Shown here: positions 8,762 to 17,986 of the stretch, one piece after another
Position numbering within the stretch: position 1 is the first letter of the stretch
How the letters are laid out: every line of letters starts with the position of its first letter
From: Deltaproteobacteria bacterium
Lineage (GTDB): Bacteria; Myxococcota_A; UBA9042
NCBI GenBank assembly: GCA_016875335.1
Contig: VGRO01000007.1
Span: forward strand, 1-64,000
Direction: 5' to 3'
Length of the DNA stretch: 64,000 nt
Position numbers and translations under genes: made by a program
The notes under the pieces: generated by a model
What the model was told of the DNA's origin: nothing
Databases searched by the model: none
Seen by the model: only the letters and a program-made list of their open reading frames with translations

Positions 8762-10351
8762 CTACGGCGCCCCGCCACACGGCTTGCCGCCCTCGCACGG
8801 GCTCTCCTGCACCGCCAGGTCCTCTTCCGAACTCTCGTTGGCCACGCCGTCGTACGAGTTGCCCTTGTCCTTGGCGGCGGCCGCGCCGGCCACGTTCTGC
8901 TGGCCGTACTTGCCGGTGATGACGACCCCGTACTTGCTGCCCAAAATCTGGGTGTTCTCGATCTTGAGTTCGGGCAAGCCGTTGCCGTCCACGGCCAGGT
9001 CGCGGCCGATGACGCCGGCGCGCGGGTTGCCCTTGATCACCGCGTCGCGCACCGTGCCGCGGGCCTTGCCGAATACGCCGATGCCGTCGGCGAGATCCAC
9101 CGCGGTGCCCCCGGCCGGCGGCATGTAGGCGTGCACTTTGGTGTCGCTGACCCGGGCGCCCGAGACGTCCAGCGTCGCGCCCGCGGTCACCGCAACGCCC
9201 ACCATGGTGTTCTGGGCCAGAACGGCGGTCTTGGTCAAGCGCACCTTGGCTTTTTCGCCCTGCGCCCACACGCCGCCGCGACCCGACAGCGAGACCTCGG
9301 CCGCGATCTCGACGTCGGCGCCGGTCGTCGCCAGCACGCCGGCCCGGCCGTTGCCGGTCAACACCGAAGCGGCATCGACCTTGACCACGAGCACGGGAGC
9401 CTTGTCGGCGTTGGTCTGACGCGGCGCGACGATGAGCCCGTCGGCAGCGTCGCCCAGATTGCCCTTGGTGGCGCGGATGGCGGTGCGCGAGACAGCGGCG
9501 CTGGCGCCATAGAGCGCGATGCCATACTTGCCATTGGCCGACAGGTCCGTCGCGCTCACCGTCAGGTCCGAGGCCGCCGCGTCTCCCGAGGGCGCGAAAA
9601 GCGGGTCGATGATCGCCACGCCGCCGCCCTGGTTGCCGGTGATCTGGCTTTGCGGGGTGAAAAGCGGGTCGATGATGCCGACCTTGCCGTTGCCACGCGC
9701 CGACGCGGTCGGGTCCTTGAGGAAAAGCGGGTCGATGATGCCCACCGGGCCCGAGGCCTGCACGACGAGACCGACGCCCGTGTTGCCGACCAGTTGGCAA
9801 CCCTCCAGGGTGATCTTCTTGGCGCCGTTGGCGGCGATGCCGTGGCCCTGGTGGCCGGCTGTCGCGCCAGCCTGGGTTTTCTCGACGCGCACACCGACCA
9901 GCGTGGCTTCGGCGCCCTTGCTGACGCTGATGCCAAAGCCGATGGCGTTGTAGACGCCGATGCCGGCGATGCGCGACGCGCCCGAACCTTCGATGGCCAT
10001 CGCCGGCCCGGTTCCGGGTTCGAGCCGCACCGAGGCCGCGCCCGCGCCCGCCACGTGCACGCCGGCCGGCACCGTGACGCCCTTGGTGTACGTGCCCGCT
10101 GCGACGGCGACCGTGTCGCCCGGTTTGGCCGCGGCGAGCGCGCCTTGCAGCGTGGCGTAGGGCGCGGTCGCCGATCCGTCGCCGCTGTCGGCGCCGCACT
10201 TGGCGCTGACCCGCAGCACCCGCCCGGAGGCCGACGGCCACGAGACGCCGGCACACGGTTCGTCGCTGGTGGTGCAGGCGAATGCTGTGGCCAGCGCCGC
10301 CGCCGCCGAAGCGGACAACCCGATCAAGATCTGCATTTGCTTCGCCGTCAT
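8762..10351 (-). CDS. Exported right-handed beta-helix protein with 21-residue IIDPLF repeats
   Basis: 529 residues. The N-terminal signal region runs to ALATAFAC (possible lipid-modified Cys26, although the lipobox is not canonical). Then comes a DUF1565-like opening (DSGDGSATAPYATLQGALAAAKPGDTVAV is its recognisable character) and many short Gly/Val/Ile-rich beta-helix coils. Such proteins display extended surfaces and may bind polysaccharide or act as surface structures. Oddly, three consecutive coils carry an identical IIDPLF hexapeptide exactly 21 residues apart, encoded by near-identical DNA. The start has GAGG 7 nt upstream. The region beyond it (10352-10478) separates it from the NTPase gene on the same strand. 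Ligand and role are unknown. Confidence 0.75.
   Translation of the reverse strand: MTAKQMQILIGLSASAAAALATAFACTTSDEPCAGVSWPSASGRVLRVSAKCGADSGDGSATAPYATLQGALAAAKPGDTVAVAAGTYTKGVTVPAGVHVAGAGAASVRLEPGTGPAMAIEGSGASRIAGIGVYNAIGFGISVSKGAEATLVGVRVEKTQAGATAGHQGHGIAANGAKKITLEGCQLVGNTGVGLVVQASGPVGIIDPLFLKDPTASARGNGKVGIIDPLFTPQSQITGNQGGGVAIIDPLFAPSGDAAASDLTVSATDLSANGKYGIALYGASAAVSRTAIRATKGNLGDAADGLIVAPRQTNADKAPVLVVKVDAASVLTGNGRAGVLATTGADVEIAAEVSLSGRGGVWAQGEKAKVRLTKTAVLAQNTMVGVAVTAGATLDVSGARVSDTKVHAYMPPAGGTAVDLADGIGVFGKARGTVRDAVIKGNPRAGVIGRDLAVDGNGLPELKIENTQILGSKYGVVITGKYGQQNVAGAAAAKDKGNSYDGVANESSEEDLAVQESPCEGGKPCGGAP
9597..9742. repeat. Three direct repeats at 63-nt period inside the beta-helix gene
   Basis: The 17-mer aaaagcgggtcgatgat begins at 9597, 9660 and 9723, so copies are exactly 63 nt apart. 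On the coding strand it specifies IIDPLF. The DNA between the copies has diverged, so only the seeds are conserved. Confidence 0.9.
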
Positions 10352-10478
10352 TGCTGCCTCGCTGTGCCCGCGCCCCAACCCAACGCCATGGGCGCGCAAG
10401 GATAAGCCACGCCCGGCGCCCGCGCAAACGACGATCGCGGGGCGGGCCCGGGCTGGGCCATCTGGCTGCGTGCGGCGG

Positions 10479-12089
10479 CTATTCCGAGATCGTGCGGTCG
10501 AGGTCGCCCAGCACTTGGTCGATGCAAGCCTTGGGCTGCAGGCCGCTCGCCGCCGCCCGCGCCTCTTGCAGCACCTGTGCGCGCGCCTTGCCCGAAACCA
10601 CGCCTTGTTCGATGGCGGTGGTGAACTCAGCGACGGCGTCGGGGGCCTGGGTGCACTTGTGGGCAATTGCGTGGCCGAGGCAACGCTGGCCGAGCGGCTG
10701 ACCGACCACGATGCGCAGCACGCCGAGGTTGGCGAGCAAATCCTTCTGCTTGTCGAGCGTGGCGCAATCCTGGCCCGGCGCGCGGGCGATTTCGCCGTTG
10801 ATCCAGCGGCCGAGGAAAAGCTCCTGGGTGGCGCGGTCGGCGAACACATAGCCGCCCGATCCTTCGCCGCGCTGGAACATTGCACTCTGGAAGGTTTTTT
10901 CGCAGACGTGGCGCTTGCGCTCGGCCGCGCCGCCGGCCACGCCAGCATCGACCGATGCGTCGCCCCACCGCGGGTCGATGGCCTTTTCGCACAAGGCGAG
11001 GTCGAAGCGCATCGCCGCCTGCCCTTGGGTGGCAATCGCCGCGCGCACCAAGCGGTCGCCCATATCCAGAGCGTCCGAGGCGGTCCAGCGCAGGTTGTCG
11101 AACTCCTTCTTGAGGCGCTGGCCGATGAGCGCCTCGTACACCGACGAGAAACTGGTCAGGACGTCGCCTTGCCGCGCCTTGCGAAAGAACTCGACCATCG
11201 TCTTGACGTCGCGGTAGGTCGACAGGTACGGCAGCACACACTGCACGCCAAAGCGGCTCTGTTCGTACAGCCCGTACTTCTTCATCACCGCCTTGATTTC
11301 CTCGCGCTCTTCCTCGTTCTTGGCCTGCTTGGCGAGGAATTCGTCGGTGACCTTGCACTCCAGCGGCGGGATCTCCAGCTTGGTGTCGGCCGCAAAGCCA
11401 TAGTCGTCGTCGAGCACCGGCGGTCGCGCGAGCAGCACAACCGTGGCGTTGGGGTAGCGCGCAGCGAACGCCTGGAGCGCCTTGCTGACCGACGGGCGCG
11501 CCACCAGATCGGTCTCCTCGATCGAGTCGGCGAAAAGCACGAACGGGCCGCTCGACAGGCTTGCCAGGAACTCGGCGTTCAGATCGCCCTCGGCGGGCAC
11601 GCCGGCTTGCTTGCCGATGAGGGCGCCGACCTCCCCCTCTCCCGCCTTGTCGCCCAACTTGGCCACGTCTTTGAGGTCCAGAAAGAACACAGGCAGGTTG
11701 CCGCACAGTTGGCCGCGCAGCGATTCGGCCAGACTGGTCTTGCCAAGGCCGCCGCGCGCGGTCACGAACACCTTCTTGAGTTCACCACCGGCCAGGGCCG
11801 CCGCCAGCCGCGATTCAGGGACGAAAAGGTCGTTGGGGGCCGTGGCTTTGGGCCAGGTGTGCACGAAAAGCCGCGCCGGTACGTAGTCGCCGTGCATCAG
11901 CGCATCCGTCTGCTTCTTGTTGGCGTCTCGACAGGCGCCGCCATAGGCGACCTTGTCGTTCTCGGTCAACAGCTTGGTCAGCGCCGACGGCCCGCCACAC
12001 GCGAGGCACGCCGCGGCAGACAGCACCCCCACCAGGCCACGGACCCCGGCGCGACTGACATTGAACCCGCTGGTGCCTGCGCCGCCCAT
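10479..12089 (-). CDS. Exported NACHT/STAND-like P-loop NTPase (predicted lipoprotein)
   Basis: 536 residues. The N terminus looks like a Sec/lipoprotein signal (hydrophobic LVGVLSAAACLAC; candidate lipid-bearing Cys28 or Cys31). After ~75 residues comes a single nucleotide-binding module: Walker A ARGGLGKTS (about 111-119) and a Walker B-like FVLFADSIEE (about 183-192) with acidic residues, then a helical C-terminal region. The GGxGKT pattern is that of NACHT/STAND signalling ATPases. Such proteins are normally cytoplasmic, so the signal sequence is the odd part. Either the N terminus anchors a cytoplasmic domain, or the fold works without ATP outside the cell. GGAG 6 nt before the ATG supports this start. 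Confidence 0.65.
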   Translation of the reverse strand: MGGAGTSGFNVSRAGVRGLVGVLSAAACLACGGPSALTKLLTENDKVAYGGACRDANKKQTDALMHGDYVPARLFVHTWPKATAPNDLFVPESRLAAALAGGELKKVFVTARGGLGKTSLAESLRGQLCGNLPVFFLDLKDVAKLGDKAGEGEVGALIGKQAGVPAEGDLNAEFLASLSSGPFVLFADSIEETDLVARPSVSKALQAFAARYPNATVVLLARPPVLDDDYGFAADTKLEIPPLECKVTDEFLAKQAKNEEEREEIKAVMKKYGLYEQSRFGVQCVLPYLSTYRDVKTMVEFFRKARQGDVLTSFSSVYEALIGQRLKKEFDNLRWTASDALDMGDRLVRAAIATQGQAAMRFDLALCEKAIDPRWGDASVDAGVAGGAAERKRHVCEKTFQSAMFQRGEGSGGYVFADRATQELFLGRWINGEIARAPGQDCATLDKQKDLLANLGVLRIVVGQPLGQRCLGHAIAHKCTQAPDAVAEFTTAIEQGVVSGKARAQVLQEARAAASGLQPKACIDQVLGDLDRTISE

Positions 12090-12137
12090 CGTGTACTCCG
12101 TGCCGAACGCGTGCCTGCGTCGGCCAAAACGGCCGGC

Positions 12138-12166
12138 GTTGTACCCCACCTGCCCCGGCGGATCAA
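12138..12166 (-). promoter_or_regulatory. Sigma-70-type promoter for the exported NTPase gene
   Basis: Minus-strand TTGATC (12161-12166) and TACAAC (12138-12143) with a 17-nt spacer. It gives a leader of about 45 nt to the ATG at 12089. Each hexamer matches consensus at four of six positions. Confidence 0.45.
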
Positions 12167-12232
12167 TTGACGGCGAGCGCGCCTCGGGCGCATCCTTGGC
12201 GACCGCGCGGGCCGCGACCCGCCCCGGTGCCC

Positions 12233-12673
12233 GTGGTGGCTGCGACTGACCGCTCCCGGTTTTTCCGTTCCCTGACCCTTTGGTGGGCCGTCGGCGCGGT
12301 GTTCGTCGGCTGCGCCGATGGCGTGGTGCCCGATCAACCGGCCAGCTTCGTCTGCAAGTGCCCGGCAGGCAAGCCCTGCCCAACCGACGTGTGCGACGTG
12401 CAGATCGAGATTTCGACCACGACCTGCGCCGGCAAGGTCGGCAAGGTTGAGGTGCTGCTCGGCGACCAGCTCGACCCCGAGCCGGTCACCTACGGCACCC
12501 CGCGCCGCACCTGCGCCACCATCGGTCGCGGTCAGGTCCTCAAGCTGCACGTCCGCAGCGACACCACCTGGCAGTGGATCGAGGATCTGGCGTGTCCGCC
12601 GGCCGGCCCCTCCGACACGCAAGGCGTGACCGTGGTGCGCGTGCTCAACTGCCAGACCGCGGCCAATCCGTAG
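12233..12673 (+). CDS. Small predicted lipoprotein
   Basis: About 146 residues from a GTG at 12233. With that start the protein begins with basic residues, then WWAVGAVFVGC, a good lipoprotein signal with Cys as the first mature residue. A TTG at 12167 in the same frame would put a long Pro/Arg-rich tail ahead of the signal, which is less plausible. The mature part has several cysteines (CKC, CPTDVCDV, CAGK, CAT, CPP, C), suggesting disulfides in the periplasm or at the surface. No family is recognised. It is divergent from the NTPase gene and ends 12 nt before mutS, so the two may be cotranscribed by position only. Confidence 0.6.
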   Translation: MVAATDRSRFFRSLTLWWAVGAVFVGCADGVVPDQPASFVCKCPAGKPCPTDVCDVQIEISTTTCAGKVGKVEVLLGDQLDPEPVTYGTPRRTCATIGRGQVLKLHVRSDTTWQWIEDLACPPAGPSDTQGVTVVRVLNCQTAANP

Positions 12674-12685
12674 CCCGTCGATCGC

Positions 12686-15355
12686 ATGCAGAGCGCCGGC
12701 AGCGGCCCGAACTGGCTGACAACCCAGGGCCTGGACCCCGCGACCTTGTCACCGGTGATGCGCCAGGTGCTCGACGCCAAGCGGGCGCATCCTGACGCGC
12801 TGGTGCTCTTTCGCCTGGGCGACTTCTACGAGCTCTTTTTCGAAGACGCGCTCGACGCCAGCAAGCTGCTCGACCTGACGCTGACGTCGCGCAACAAGAA
12901 CGATCCGCGCCCCATCCCCATGTGCGGCTTTCCGTGGCACGCCGCGGCCGGGCATGTGCAGCGCGCCCTTGAGGCCGGCCGGCGCTGCGCCGTGGTCGAG
13001 CAACTGCAAGACGCCGCGTCGGCCAAGGGCATGATCCAGCGCGGAGTCACCCACGTGATTACGCCGGGCGTGGTGCTGGAGAGCGAGGCCCTGGACGTCC
13101 GGCGCGCCCACCACTTGGTCGCCCTGGTGGCGGCACCCAAAGGCGCGCTCGGCCTGGCGGCGGCCGACGCCTCGACCGGATGGTGCGGCGTGGCCTTGGT
13201 ATCCGTGCCGGCCGCGCTCGCGGTCCTGCTGGTGCGGCTGGACCCGCGCGAGTTGGTGGTCACGCCAGCGGCGCGCGCATGGATCGACGGGCTGGCTGCG
13301 GCACGCGGCGTGGCGCAAACCGACCGGCCTGGCCCCAGTGTTCGGCAAGGAGGCGAAGTCGACGCCGCGCTCACCCTCTTGCGCGACTACCTCGGCGAGG
13401 TGCGGCCCAACAGCCCCTCGTGGCTGGAAGCGCCCGTGCGCCTGGACGCCGTCGCACACCTGCAGTTGCCGCACCAGACGGTCCAGCACCTCGAACTGTT
13501 GGCGACAAGCCGATCGGGCAAGCGCGAAGGGTCACTGCTCCATGCCATCGACCACACGCTCACGGCCGGCGGCGCGCGGCTGCTGCGCAACCTCGTGCTG
13601 GCGCCGCTGGCGGACCGCCGCGCCATCGAAGGGCGACTGGGGGCCGTGACCAGCCTGCACGCCGATCGACCGGGGCGCGACGAGATTCGCTTCTGCCTCA
13701 AGCATTTGTGCGACGTCGCCCGCGTGACCGCCCGCTGCGCTGCCGGTCTGGCCCAGCCGCGCGAACTGGCGGCTTTGCGCGACACGTTGGCGGCAATCCC
13801 GCAGGTGCGGGCATCGGTGGCGGCGTTGGCCGAGTCGTCGTTGGCGCTTGCGGGCGTGGCGGCCGACCTGGGCGACACCGAGGCGCTGGCGGCGCACCTC
13901 CAAGCGGCCTTGTGTGACAACCCGCGGGCGCAGGTGGCCGACGGCGGCGTCATCCGGCCGGGCTTCGATCGGCAACTCGATGAATTGATGGAGCTGTGCG
14001 ACAACAGCCAGGCGTGGATGGCCCGCTACGAGGCGCAAGAGCGCCAGGCCTCGGGATTGCACAACGCGCGCGTGGCGTACAACAGCATCTCGGGCTATGG
14101 CATCGAAGTCAGCCGGTCCAAAGCCGACGTGGTGCCCGCCCACTGGCGGCGCAAGCAGACACTGAAGAACGTCGAGCGCTACACCACGCCGGAACTGCTG
14201 GAATTCGAACGCAAGATGTTGTCCGCGGAGACCGAGCGCCAGGCGCGCGAATCGGCGATCTTGCGGCAATTGCTGGACCACGTGGCTGTGGCGGGACCGC
14301 TGCTGCGCCGCATCGGCCGCGCCCTCGACGACCTCGACGTGTTTGCCGGTCTTGCGCACCTGGGCGCCAGTCAGGGTTGGACGCGCCCGGTGCTGCACGA
14401 TCAACCGCTGGTGTGGCTGGGCGGCTGCCGGCACCCGGTGTTGGAGATCCTCTTGCCACAAGGGCAGTTCGTCGCCAACGACGTGGCGCTCGCCCATCCC
14501 GGCGCGCAACTCGCCGGCTTGCCGCAATTGGAACTCGAGCCCGCGCAGTTGCTGCTGGTCACCGGCCCCAACATGGCCGGCAAATCGACGCTGATGCGCC
14601 AGGTGGCGCTGTGCGCGATCTTGGCCCAGGTCGGCAGTTTCGTGCCGGCCGAGGCGGCCCACCTGGGCGTATGCGATGCCGTGCTGACCCGCATCGGCGC
14701 TGGCGACGACATCGCCGAAGGAGCCTCGACCTTCCTGGTCGAGATGCGCGAGACCGCCGAGATCTTGCGGCGGGCGACCCCGCGCACCCTGGTGGTGCTC
14801 GATGAGATCGGCCGCGGCACCTCGACCTGGGATGGCCTCGCCATCGCTTGGGGCGTGGTCGAACACCTGCACGACCACGGCCGGCCACTGTGCCTGTGCG
14901 CGACGCACTACCACGAACTCACCCACCTGGCCCACCGGCTGGGCGGGCTGCGCAACGTGCACGTGGCGGTGCGCGAGGTGGGTCACGACGTGGTGTTCCT
15001 GCACCGGCTGCGCGCCGGCCCGACGTCGCGTTCGCATGGTGTCAGCGTTGCGCGGCTGGCGGGCCTGCCGGCTGCAGTGGTCGATCGCGCGCGCAAGCTG
15101 CTCGACCAGTTTGAACGCGCAGGCCGCCGTACCCCGAACGAGGTGCTTCAGGCCCTGGCGACCCGGCAGTTGGACCTTTTCGACGATGCGCCCTCGGCGC
15201 CGCCCGACCCGCCGCCGGCTGCTTCGTTGGACCCTGAACTGCTGGCTCTGGCAGGGGATCTGGCGAAGGTGGACCTGGATGCCCTCAGCCCGCGCGCGGC
15301 GCACGCGCTGGTCGAGGCCCTGGCCCAGCGCGCCCGCGCTTTGCGCCATCGATAG
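12686..15355 (+). CDS. mutS: DNA mismatch repair protein MutS
   Basis: 889 residues, the usual MutS length. The mismatch-recognition domain begins with LFRLGDFYELFFEDA (Phe-x-Glu wedge in DFYELF). The connector, lever and clamp domains follow. The ATPase carries Walker A GPNMAGKST at 627-635, then a signature STFLVEM, Walker B LVVLDEIGRGTST and the His switch ATHYHEL. It binds mispairs as a dimer and recruits MutL in the cytoplasm. The C-terminal ~60 residues are Pro-rich with a short helical tail as in other MutS proteins. The ATG at 12686 lies 12 nt after the lipoprotein gene; an in-frame ATG at 12758 is a less likely alternative. No mutL is present in the window. Confidence 0.97.
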   Translation: MQSAGSGPNWLTTQGLDPATLSPVMRQVLDAKRAHPDALVLFRLGDFYELFFEDALDASKLLDLTLTSRNKNDPRPIPMCGFPWHAAAGHVQRALEAGRRCAVVEQLQDAASAKGMIQRGVTHVITPGVVLESEALDVRRAHHLVALVAAPKGALGLAAADASTGWCGVALVSVPAALAVLLVRLDPRELVVTPAARAWIDGLAAARGVAQTDRPGPSVRQGGEVDAALTLLRDYLGEVRPNSPSWLEAPVRLDAVAHLQLPHQTVQHLELLATSRSGKREGSLLHAIDHTLTAGGARLLRNLVLAPLADRRAIEGRLGAVTSLHADRPGRDEIRFCLKHLCDVARVTARCAAGLAQPRELAALRDTLAAIPQVRASVAALAESSLALAGVAADLGDTEALAAHLQAALCDNPRAQVADGGVIRPGFDRQLDELMELCDNSQAWMARYEAQERQASGLHNARVAYNSISGYGIEVSRSKADVVPAHWRRKQTLKNVERYTTPELLEFERKMLSAETERQARESAILRQLLDHVAVAGPLLRRIGRALDDLDVFAGLAHLGASQGWTRPVLHDQPLVWLGGCRHPVLEILLPQGQFVANDVALAHPGAQLAGLPQLELEPAQLLLVTGPNMAGKSTLMRQVALCAILAQVGSFVPAEAAHLGVCDAVLTRIGAGDDIAEGASTFLVEMRETAEILRRATPRTLVVLDEIGRGTSTWDGLAIAWGVVEHLHDHGRPLCLCATHYHELTHLAHRLGGLRNVHVAVREVGHDVVFLHRLRAGPTSRSHGVSVARLAGLPAAVVDRARKLLDQFERAGRRTPNEVLQALATRQLDLFDDAPSAPPDPPPAASLDPELLALAGDLAKVDLDALSPRAAHALVEALAQRARALRHR

Positions 15356-15450
15356 GCGCCTGCCCGCTGTGGAAAGCGATCTGTAACCGACGATCGCGCC
15401 ATGGGATTGCCAGAATTTGACGGTCCACCCAACTGCGGCACGATCGCCGC

Positions 15451-16482
15451 ATGATGCGACACCCCGCCGAACCACGATCCCAAACCCCGGCCGCCAAAGG
15501 GCAAACGCCAACTGGCCGGCCGCCGCTGCAATTGGTGGCCGCGCCGCAGCCCGCGCCGAGTCCGGGCGCGCTGCAGCCGGCGGTCGAGCGCTACCTGCGG
15601 CACCTCAAGCTCGAGCGCAACATGGCGGGCAACACGCTCACCGCCTACGGCCGTGATCTCAAGCGCTTCGTCGGGTACCTCGACGAGCAGCACGGCGTGG
15701 ACGACGTCGCCGATGTGGACCGCGACCTGTTGCACGAATACCTGGCGGATTTGCACGCGGACGGACTGCAACCGCGCAGCATCGTTCGGCACCTGTCGAC
15801 ACTGCGCAATTTCTGCGCGTGGCTGCTCGACCGCGGCCTGGTGCGCGACAACCCGGCCGCGCTGCTGAACACGCCCAAGTGGAACCCCGGCCTGCCAGAG
15901 GTCTTGAGCCGCGACGAGATCGAGCGCCTGCTTGCAGTCCCTGGGGCCGGCAATGAGCGGGCCCTGCGCGACACCGCGATGCTGCAGACCCTGTACGCTA
16001 CCGGCCTGCGGGTCAGCGAACTGGTCCACCTGACGCTGCACGACCTCGACCTCGAGCGCGGCCTGCTGCGCTGCGTGGGCAAGGGACGCAAAGAGCGCCT
16101 GGTGCCGATCGGCGAAGTCGCCCGCGCCGGTCTCTTGACCTACTTGGAGTTCGCCCGACCGCTGCTTTTGCGGATCGGTCTGCGCGGCAAGCGCGGCCCA
16201 CAGCCGCAGGCGCTTTTCATCACCAGCCAATGCAAGGCTATGACGCGACAGGGGTTCTGGAAGCTGGTCAAGCGCTATGCCAGCGAGGCAGGCATCGACA
16301 AGCCGATTTCGCCGCACAAGCTGCGCCACAGCTTCGCCACGCACCTCTTGGCCGGCGGCGCCGACCTGCGGGCGGTCCAGGCGCTGTTGGGGCACGCGGA
16401 CATCGGAACCACCCAGATCTACACCCACGTGCAGCGGGATCGGCTGCGCGAGGTGTACGACCGGTTCCATCCGCGGGCGTAG
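15451..16482 (+). CDS. xerD: Tyrosine recombinase XerD/XerC
   Basis: 343 residues. An extended, low-complexity N terminus (~45 residues) precedes the SAM-like core-binding domain (about 48-135) and the catalytic domain. The active-site set is complete: Arg187 in TGLRVSEL, Lys in GKGRKER, HxxR in PHKLRHSFATHLL, the second His in LLGHADI and nucleophile Tyr324 in TQIYTHV. Xer recombinases resolve chromosome dimers at dif with FtsK. The overall pattern fits XerD slightly better than XerC, but the two cannot be separated with certainty. It ends 11 nt from a convergent aminopeptidase gene. It is unlikely to be a mobile-element integrase because no element boundaries surround it. Confidence 0.9.
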   Translation: MMRHPAEPRSQTPAAKGQTPTGRPPLQLVAAPQPAPSPGALQPAVERYLRHLKLERNMAGNTLTAYGRDLKRFVGYLDEQHGVDDVADVDRDLLHEYLADLHADGLQPRSIVRHLSTLRNFCAWLLDRGLVRDNPAALLNTPKWNPGLPEVLSRDEIERLLAVPGAGNERALRDTAMLQTLYATGLRVSELVHLTLHDLDLERGLLRCVGKGRKERLVPIGEVARAGLLTYLEFARPLLLRIGLRGKRGPQPQALFITSQCKAMTRQGFWKLVKRYASEAGIDKPISPHKLRHSFATHLLAGGADLRAVQALLGHADIGTTQIYTHVQRDRLREVYDRFHPRA

Positions 16483-16493
16483 CGGCCAGCGCC

Positions 16494-17861
16494 TCAGCCG
16501 CCCACGAAAAATACCCCCATCACCCGCACCATCGCCTCCAAATCCTTGGCGCCACACGTCTCCGCCGCCGAGTGCATCGCCCACATCGGGCAGCCTACGT
16601 CCACCACCTTCGCGGCCAGATGCGCAGCGGCAATCGGACCGATGGTGGTTCCGCAGGTCAAATCTTGTTTGATCACGAAGTCTTGGACGTGAACGCCCGC
16701 GGCCTCGCACAGGCCCACGAACGCCGCGCCGGTTTCGCCCGTGGTCGCGTAGCGGTCGCTGGCGTTGGCCTTGATGACCGGGCCTTGGTTGATGCGCGGA
16801 GCGTGCTTTTTGTCGTGCAGATCCTGGAAGTTCGGGTGCCAGGCGTGCGCCATGTCGGCGCTGATGCAAAACGTGTGCGCAAAGGCCTGCTCGGGGTCGG
16901 CGCTGGCCGGCGTGGCCGGATGCCGGCGCGCCACCCGCACCAGCACATCGCGAAGGAACGACGACGCCGCGCCCGAAGACGTCAACGACCCCGTCTCTTC
17001 GGCGTCGAAAAAGGCCGCGACCCGGGTGCGCACCGGGTTCGGGTCGCGATCCACCGACTCGCACAGCGCCTGCAAGGCGCACCACACCATGGCCAGATCG
17101 TCATGCCGCGCCCCGGTGACCAGTGACCGATCCAGTCCCACGCGCTGCGGGGCGACCGCAGGCACCAGGTGCAGGTCGAACCCGTCGAGTTCCGCGAAAT
17201 CGACGCCGGCCCGCGCTGCCAGCATCGCCAGCGCCTCGTCGATGCTGCCGTCGCCGGTGGCCAGCACGGCGTTGAGCATCGTTTGCGGGTTGACGGCGCC
17301 CTTGTCGTTCTTGTCGCGGTCCAGGTGGATCGCCACGTCGGGGATGACGGCGATTGGCGCGTCCACGTGCACCAGCGAGCGCGTCACCAAGGGCAGACCG
17401 GTCAGTTCGTGGAACCGCGGCCGGCCGTCCTTGCCGCGCACCACGTGGTAGGCCGCGCCCGCCAGCGCCAGGGGCCGGTCGAGCCAACTCCTGCGGATCA
17501 GCCCACCGTGGAACTGGGTGTGCAACTGCACCGTGCCCGCCGCCTCGCCCAGCGGATTGAGGCGCAGGCGCAGGTCCGGGCTGTCGGTGTGCGCGCCGAC
17601 CAGGGCATAGCCGGTGTCGCAGGGCGATCGGCTGCCGAGGACCAGCGCAATCAGCGATTTTCCGTCTGGATGGGCGACGTAGATGCGCTCGCCCGGCTCG
17701 GCGGCGAGGCTGCCGCCGTAGGCGCGCTCCGCGAACCCAGCCGCGCGCAACTGTTGCACGCAGGTCGCCACGGCCTGAAAGGGCGTCGGCGACCGCGCCA
17801 GCCAAGCCGCGTAGTCGTCGGCAGGTTCGCGAGGTTGATTCAGATTGTCGAGGGGTTGCAC
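16494..17861 (-). CDS. M18 family aspartyl-type aminopeptidase
   Basis: 455 residues, typical for M18 (PepB/ApeB, DNPEP-like). Conserved stretches are GAHTDSPDLRLR (zinc ligand His and Asp), HGGLIRRSWLDRPL, the AFFDAEETGS segment with the catalytic and metal-binding Glu pair, ISADMAHAWHPN and the C-terminal MHSAAETCG with the last His ligand. The family removes N-terminal acidic or other residues from peptides, as large cytoplasmic assemblies with two metals per subunit. The chosen start is a GTG at 17861, just ahead of the first conserved block; no strong ribosome-binding site distinguishes it. The enzyme may help recycle peptides, but no partner gene is adjacent. Confidence 0.92.
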   Translation of the reverse strand: MQPLDNLNQPREPADDYAAWLARSPTPFQAVATCVQQLRAAGFAERAYGGSLAAEPGERIYVAHPDGKSLIALVLGSRSPCDTGYALVGAHTDSPDLRLRLNPLGEAAGTVQLHTQFHGGLIRRSWLDRPLALAGAAYHVVRGKDGRPRFHELTGLPLVTRSLVHVDAPIAVIPDVAIHLDRDKNDKGAVNPQTMLNAVLATGDGSIDEALAMLAARAGVDFAELDGFDLHLVPAVAPQRVGLDRSLVTGARHDDLAMVWCALQALCESVDRDPNPVRTRVAAFFDAEETGSLTSSGAASSFLRDVLVRVARRHPATPASADPEQAFAHTFCISADMAHAWHPNFQDLHDKKHAPRINQGPVIKANASDRYATTGETGAAFVGLCEAAGVHVQDFVIKQDLTCGTTIGPIAAAHLAAKVVDVGCPMWAMHSAAETCGAKDLEAMVRVMGVFFVGG

Positions 17862-17986
17862 GACCAGCCTGCCACTGCGCGAGCCTGACCCCGCGCGCTG
17901 CGATGGGCGAGGGGGACCCGGACCGTCAGGGGCCGGTGTGGTCCAAGCGCGTGTGCGGCCAGACCCGCGGCGCTCAAGGCCAAGGG

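Noticed and set aside
9597-9742. 63-nt spaced repeats as a CRISPR array
   Set aside because: They lie in frame within a coding gene, only three copies exist, and the repeat (17 nt) is shorter than any CRISPR repeat. No cas genes are present.
13532-15511. A 659-residue minus-strand frame opposite mutS
   Set aside because: Low-complexity Arg/Gly/Gln-rich translation, whereas the plus frame contains all MutS motifs.
15451-16482. Tyrosine recombinase as integrase of a mobile element using the tRNA-Gly repeats
   Set aside because: It lies more than 33 kb away, is flanked by housekeeping genes and has the full XerC/D pattern and length.
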